From assembly GCA_038253135.1 (NCBI GenBank), contig JBBSHJ010000074.1:1-16066 (forward strand): 16,066 nt of DNA, read 5' to 3'. A program made the translations under genes and the position numbers. Positions 12,212 to 16,066 of the stretch are shown one piece after another. Each line of letters opens with the position of its first letter. The stretch's first letter is position 1. This DNA is from JBBSHJ01 sp038253135. Lineage in GTDB: Bacteria; Actinomycetota; Actinomycetes; Mycobacteriales; QHCD01. The notes under the pieces were generated by a model. The model saw nothing but the letters and a program-made list of their open reading frames with translations, was not told the origin of the DNA and made no database searches.

Positions 12212-14173
12212 TCAGTCGCTCGGCGCGCTCTCGAGATCCGCGTGGCTCGAGCCCGTGACGGTCTCGCGGTGCCCGAGGTGGGCGTTCCACTCCACGATCC
12301 GCCGGGCAATGTCCTGCGCGGTCAGGCCGACGCGGGCCCGCACGTCGGCGGGCTTGCCGTGGTCCAGAAACTGCTTCGGAATGCCGATCTCACGGCTGGG
12401 TACGTCGATCTCGGCGCTGTGCAGGGCGAGCGCCACCTGCGTGCCGATCCCGCCGGTGCGGCCGTTGTCCTCGACGGTGACGACGAGGCGATGCTTGTCG
12501 GCCAGCGCGGTGATCTCCTCCGGCACCGGCAGCACCCACCCCGGGTCGACGATGGTGGTCGCAATCCCCTGGTCGGCGATCCGCCCGGCCGCCTCCAGCA
12601 CGATCGGCGCCATCGCACCGACGGAGATGATCAGGGTGTCGGCCCCCGGGTCCTCGCGCAGCACGTCGACGTTGCCCTCGCGGCGTACCGCCGGCACCTC
12701 CTCGACCAGCGGCGCCTTCGGGAAGCGCACCAGCGTCGGTCCCTGGATGTCGAGCGCCTCCCAGAGCTGGGCCCGCATCGTGGCCTCGTCCCGGGGTGCG
12801 GCGATGCGCAGGCCTGGTACGACGCCGAAGACGGACAGGTCCCACATACCGTTGTGCGACGGCCCGTCATCGCCGGTCACGCCCCCGTGGGTGAGCGCGA
12901 AGGTCACCGGCAGCTTGTGCAGGGCCACGTCGAGCAGCACCTGATCGAAGGCGCGGTTGAGGAAGGTCGCGTAGATCGCGACCACAGGGTGCAACCCGCC
13001 GGTGGCGAGCCCGGCGGCCGAGGTGACCGCATGCTGCTCGGCGATGCCGACGTCGTAGATCCGGTCGGGGAACTCCTGGGCGAACGGCGCCAGACCGGTC
13101 GGGTGCAACATGGCCGCGGTGATCGCGACGACGTCGGGGCGGGCCGCACCGATCTTGAGCATCTCCTCGGAGAAGACCGCCGTCGGCTTGTGGTCGGTGG
13201 ACGGGAACCGGACCTGGTGCAGGCAGTCGGCCTCGTCGTTCTCGGCCTCCTCATAGCCGAAGCCCTTGCGAGTCACGCAGTGCACGATCACCGGTCCGCG
13301 GAAATCGCGGGCACGGCGCAGCGCGCTCTCCACCGCCGGCTCGTCGTGCCCGTCGATCGGGCCGACGTACTTCAGGCCCAGGTCCTCGAACATGCCCTGC
13401 GGCGCGACGAAATCCTTGAAGCCGGTCTTGGCGCCGTGCAGGGCGTCGTAGAGCGGCGGTCCGAGGACCGGGGTGCGGTTGAGCATGCCCTTCATCGCCG
13501 CGAGGGCCCGCTCATAGCCCGGGCGCAGCCGCAGGCCGGCGAGGTAGTCGGCCAGCCCGCCGATGGTCGGCGAGTAGGAGCGCCCGTTGTCGTTGACGAC
13601 AATGATGACCGGCCGGTCCTTGGCCGCGGCGATGTTGTTCAGCGCCTCCCAGCACATCCCGCCGGTGAGCGCGCCGTCACCGACCACGGCCACGACCTGC
13701 CGCGCCTCCCGGCGCACCGAGAACGCCTTGGCCAGCCCGTCGGCGTACGACAGCGCCGTCGAGGCGTGCGAGTTCTCGATGATGTCGTGCTCGGACTCGC
13801 TCCGGCTGGGGTATCCGGACAGGCCGCCGTTCTGGCGCAGCGACTCGAACGCGCCGTCGCGGCCGGTGAGCAGCTTGTGCACGTAAGCCTGGTGACCGGT
13901 GTCGAACAGGATCTTGTCGTAGGGCGAGTAGAAGACGCGGTGCAGCGCGATGGTGAGCTCCACCGCGCCGAGATTGGGGCCGAGGTGCCCACCGGTACGG
14001 GTGACGACGCTGATCAGCCGGTCCCGCAACTCGGCCGCAAGCAGCGGGATCTGGTCCTCATCGAGCCGTTTCACATCGCCGGGGCCCTTGATCGCCGACA
14101 GCAACGATCCGGCGCGGTCAGCGGCGGGCGAACTACTCGCGCCGGCCGGCGTATCGGGCGTGGCCTTGGTCAC
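12212..14173 (-). CDS. dxs: 1-deoxy-D-xylulose-5-phosphate synthase (DXS)
   Basis: DXS condenses pyruvate and glyceraldehyde 3-phosphate to DXP, the first step of the MEP isoprenoid pathway and a precursor of thiamine and pyridoxal. The 653-residue protein is full length: GGHLGPNLGAVELTIALH (61-78), the DTGHQAYVHK motif, the thiamine diphosphate/Mg-binding segment VVGDGALTGGMCWEALNN (163-180) through VNDNGRSYSPT, HGGVTGDDGPSHNGMWDLS, and the catalytic glutamate Glu379 in YDVGIAEQHAVT. The GTG at 14173 gives a 24-residue extension before the usual start-like SLLSAIKGPGDVKRL; a GAGAGGGG stretch lies upstream. An internal TTG (TTG CTG TCG) is a possible shorter start. It points away from the upstream gene at 14290-15990, which is on the same strand about 116 bp before it. 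Confidence 0.96.
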   Translation of the reverse strand: MTKATPDTPAGASSSPAADRAGSLLSAIKGPGDVKRLDEDQIPLLAAELRDRLISVVTRTGGHLGPNLGAVELTIALHRVFYSPYDKILFDTGHQAYVHKLLTGRDGAFESLRQNGGLSGYPSRSESEHDIIENSHASTALSYADGLAKAFSVRREARQVVAVVGDGALTGGMCWEALNNIAAAKDRPVIIVVNDNGRSYSPTIGGLADYLAGLRLRPGYERALAAMKGMLNRTPVLGPPLYDALHGAKTGFKDFVAPQGMFEDLGLKYVGPIDGHDEPAVESALRRARDFRGPVIVHCVTRKGFGYEEAENDEADCLHQVRFPSTDHKPTAVFSEEMLKIGAARPDVVAITAAMLHPTGLAPFAQEFPDRIYDVGIAEQHAVTSAAGLATGGLHPVVAIYATFLNRAFDQVLLDVALHKLPVTFALTHGGVTGDDGPSHNGMWDLSVFGVVPGLRIAAPRDEATMRAQLWEALDIQGPTLVRFPKAPLVEEVPAVRREGNVDVLREDPGADTLIISVGAMAPIVLEAAGRIADQGIATTIVDPGWVLPVPEEITALADKHRLVVTVEDNGRTGGIGTQVALALHSAEIDVPSREIGIPKQFLDHGKPADVRARVGLTAQDIARRIVEWNAHLGHRETVTGSSHADLESAPSD

Positions 14174-14215
14174 TGGGGTCGTCCCCTCTCGGTAGCGCTC
14201 GACACTCCCGGGCCA

Positions 14216-14221
14216 ACTCTA
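14216..14221 (-). promoter_or_regulatory. Possible -10 element for dxs
   Basis: TAGAGT on the minus strand (14221-14216) fits the actinobacterial TANNNT -10 pattern and lies about 42 nt before the GTG start in the 116-bp gap. A matching -35 is weak (CGACCG with an 18-bp spacer). This is a tentative assignment. Confidence 0.25.
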
Positions 14222-14289
14222 GCCGCGACCCCCGCCCTGCGGTCGAGGACACTCCGCGCACCGCGGCTGGCCGGGCGCGAACCGTGCCG

Positions 14290-15990
14290 TCATGAGACGA
14301 CGGTCACGGCGTAGCGCAGCGCATCGCGCGGATCGTCGAGGTCGATCCGCACCAGCCCGCACAGCCCGCGCCGGTTCGTGAGCCCGCCGGGCAGGTGGAT
14401 TATCCGGCGGATGGGCGCTTCGGGCGTGATGCGCACGGTCTCCGCGCCGTGCGTCAGCGTGACGGCGTCGCGGCCGGTCCGCACGTCGGTGAGCGCGCCG
14501 TCACCGACATCGCGCGGATACGGCACGAGCAGGGTCAGCGGCGTGCCGTTTCCTGGCAGCGACTCCTCGACCGTGGCCGTCTCGGGCCCGAGCCGGACCG
14601 TGACGCGGTATGCCGCCCCGGCATCGTCGCGGGCCTCGGCGGAGAGGCCGTCGCGGCTGCTCGTGAACGAGCGGTTGCGGGCGAACTGCCGGTGGGCGAC
14701 GGGATGCACGGTGTCGCCGTCCCGCGCGGCGATGCCGAGGTTGACGAATCCGGTGGCGCCGGCGATGGCGGCCGAGGAGACGAACTGCAGTCGGCGTCCG
14801 GTCCCGGTGGTGAGGTCGACGATCCCGAACCCGTCGTAATGCGGGTGCGGATCGAGGTTGACGTGCACCGACCAGCGCCCTCGGTGCCGCAATGCCCGGT
14901 ACGTCGGGTCGTGCTCGATGTGGGTGGCGTCGCGTTCGGCGGCATCGGCGCTCGGGGCGTCGACTCCGACCGCGCCGTCGAGCCCGTCCCGGATCGCCGC
15001 GACGACGAAGCCCAGCGCGAGGCTGGTGTAGTGGGCGTCGGCGGTGTAGCCCTCGTAGCCGATCCGCAACCCGGCCGGCAGCCCGTTCTGGACCGGGCTG
15101 ATGGTCCCATCCGGTCGCAGCGTGGTCATGAGCGCGGCGTGCGCGCGGGCCAGCGCGCCCGCGGGGACGTCGTACCCGGCCGCGCGGGCCGCTCCCAGAA
15201 GGGCAAGTTGGGCGCCGAGAGTCCAGGTCTGCGCGGTGCTGCGGTGGGCGGACGCGACCGACCCGTCGGACAGCTGGACTCCGAGAGTGCGCCGCAGGCC
15301 CGTCTCGGCCAGCCGATCGAGCTGCGAGCGGAACCGGCCGTCGTATCCGGTGGCCACCATGTCCTGCAGGTGCACGCGGGTGAAAAGGTCGTAGGAGTTC
15401 GGCAGGCCGGGCTCGCGGTACATCCCCTGCTCGAGATCGATGCGCTCGGCGAAGAACGGCTCCAGCCAGGCGTCGACGTCGGCGATCGTGTACGGCGACG
15501 CGCCGCCGACGATCCGGCGCCACTCCCCCGACAGCCAGACGGCCGACCAGTTGCTCGGCGGCCGGGCCTTGAAGGTGTCGGGCACGGCCAGCGCTCCGAC
15601 CGCCGCGTCGAGCGCTCCGGACCGGATGTGGCCGGCGGCGCGGAGCAGGTCCGCGGTGCGCAGCATGGCCGGCCACATGAAGTCGCGATGGTTGCCGCGG
15701 CCGAACTGCAGCGCGCCGGCCCGCACCGAGGACACCGCCGGTTGCTGTTCACCGTCGGCGAGGTGCGCGAGCGCGGTTGCCGCCGCCGTCGCGGCAAGGT
15801 CGTGCCGCCCGACCGCCGCGGTGATCAGGGCGAAGTACGCCGTGCCGTACTGCGTCGGCTCGCCGACGACCGGATCGTCGAGCTGGCCCGTCCGGGCGTT
15901 CCAGCTCGGCACCAGGCCATCGACGCCTTGCCGCAGGTAGTCGCTGAGAAGCACGCTGTCGTGCCTACCGGGTACGGCGCTCTCCGTCAC
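14290..15990 (-). CDS. Uncharacterised 566-residue protein, possible alpha/alpha-toroid carbohydrate-active enzyme
   Basis: I do not recognise a named family. The first 340 residues are mainly amphipathic alpha-helical with recurring helix pairs, and residues from about 360 to 566 look beta-rich. This order (helical toroid then beta sandwich) is seen in heparinase-like and PL8-type polysaccharide lyases and in some glycosidases. Polar and aromatic clusters that could line a groove include GNHRDFMW (99-106), NWSAVWLSGEWRRI (147-160), SYDLFTRVHLQDM (199-211) and AHRSTAQTWTLGA (248-260); VNLDPHPHYDGFGIVDL (378-393-ish) opens the beta part. There is no signal peptide or membrane segment, so it appears cytoplasmic. 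The GTG at 15990 is the start given by the open frame, but its ribosome-binding site is weak. Substrate and activity are unknown. It is followed by dxs on the same strand. Confidence 0.7.
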   Translation of the reverse strand: MTESAVPGRHDSVLLSDYLRQGVDGLVPSWNARTGQLDDPVVGEPTQYGTAYFALITAAVGRHDLAATAAATALAHLADGEQQPAVSSVRAGALQFGRGNHRDFMWPAMLRTADLLRAAGHIRSGALDAAVGALAVPDTFKARPPSNWSAVWLSGEWRRIVGGASPYTIADVDAWLEPFFAERIDLEQGMYREPGLPNSYDLFTRVHLQDMVATGYDGRFRSQLDRLAETGLRRTLGVQLSDGSVASAHRSTAQTWTLGAQLALLGAARAAGYDVPAGALARAHAALMTTLRPDGTISPVQNGLPAGLRIGYEGYTADAHYTSLALGFVVAAIRDGLDGAVGVDAPSADAAERDATHIEHDPTYRALRHRGRWSVHVNLDPHPHYDGFGIVDLTTGTGRRLQFVSSAAIAGATGFVNLGIAARDGDTVHPVAHRQFARNRSFTSSRDGLSAEARDDAGAAYRVTVRLGPETATVEESLPGNGTPLTLLVPYPRDVGDGALTDVRTGRDAVTLTHGAETVRITPEAPIRRIIHLPGGLTNRRGLCGLVRIDLDDPRDALRYAVTVVS

Positions 15991-16066
15991 TGGCGTGGCC
16001 GTGATCGGTCCCCGACGGTGCGATCCTCACGAGCCGGATTCACACGTAGCGATGCCGGCCGGGCGG

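Noticed and set aside
12104..14314. Long open frame on the plus strand opposite dxs (and similar long frames opposite hemY, at about 2150-3883, and opposite the sensor gene)
   Set aside because: These read as arginine-, glycine- and histidine-rich sequence without any domain, and lie opposite genes with complete catalytic motifs; they are side effects of high GC content.
1..16066. Insertion sequence, prophage, integron or CRISPR content
   Set aside because: No transposase, integrase, terminal repeats, direct target duplications or regularly spaced repeats were seen in the window.

Overview
The window is high-GC DNA with the codon bias, GTG/TTG starts and gene order of an Actinomycetota chromosome. 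The order hemQ-hemY-hemE / DUF3000 / RNase D / dxs matches the block I remember from Mycobacterium tuberculosis (Rv2676c to Rv2682c) and, in part, from Streptomyces around whiI, so the backbone is core chromosome and not a plasmid or phage. I see no rRNA, tRNA, CRISPR array, transposase or integrase.

Layout. (1) 1-1044, minus strand: the first codons of a membrane-anchored protein and, overlapping it by 4 bp, a gene with the N-terminal anchor of actinobacterial esterases but no serine nucleophile. (2) 1045-1428: a gap holding a decayed LuxR-type DNA-binding domain (about 1228-1400) and a hairpin before the pseudo-esterase gene. (3) 1429-4548, minus: the overlapping heme operon hemE-hemY-hemQ of the coproporphyrin-dependent pathway. 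(4) 4712-5281, plus: a DUF3000 protein. (5) 5278-9775: a signalling island. Read on the minus strand it runs from a 90-residue secreted protein with three D-[IM]-T-W-T repeats, to a multi-TM/GAF-like membrane protein, to a NarL-type histidine kinase, to a MarR regulator with its own palindromic operator. A divergent NarL/LuxR response regulator lies on the plus strand. (6) 9883-11004, plus: RNase D, whose coding signal reaches back to 9772. (7) 11024-11973, minus: thiamine diphosphokinase overlapping an MTH1187-type thiamine-binding protein. (8) 12212-14173, minus: dxs. (9) 14290-15990, minus: an unnamed 566-residue protein that resembles toroid-fold carbohydrate-active enzymes.

How it fits together. 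Heme synthesis (hemE, hemY, hemQ), isoprenoid precursor and thiamine/pyridoxal precursor supply (dxs, a thiamine diphosphate enzyme) and thiamine diphosphate formation (thiN) are housekeeping functions. The least ordinary part is the island between DUF3000 and RNase D. The split sensor, kinase and divergent regulator look like one signalling system, and the tiny secreted repeat protein at the head of the sensor/kinase genes is the best candidate in the window for something undescribed. The other notable points are two decayed protein elements near the left end (a dead esterase-like protein and a LuxR HTH fossil). All functional statements come from reading motifs by eye; no database search was run.
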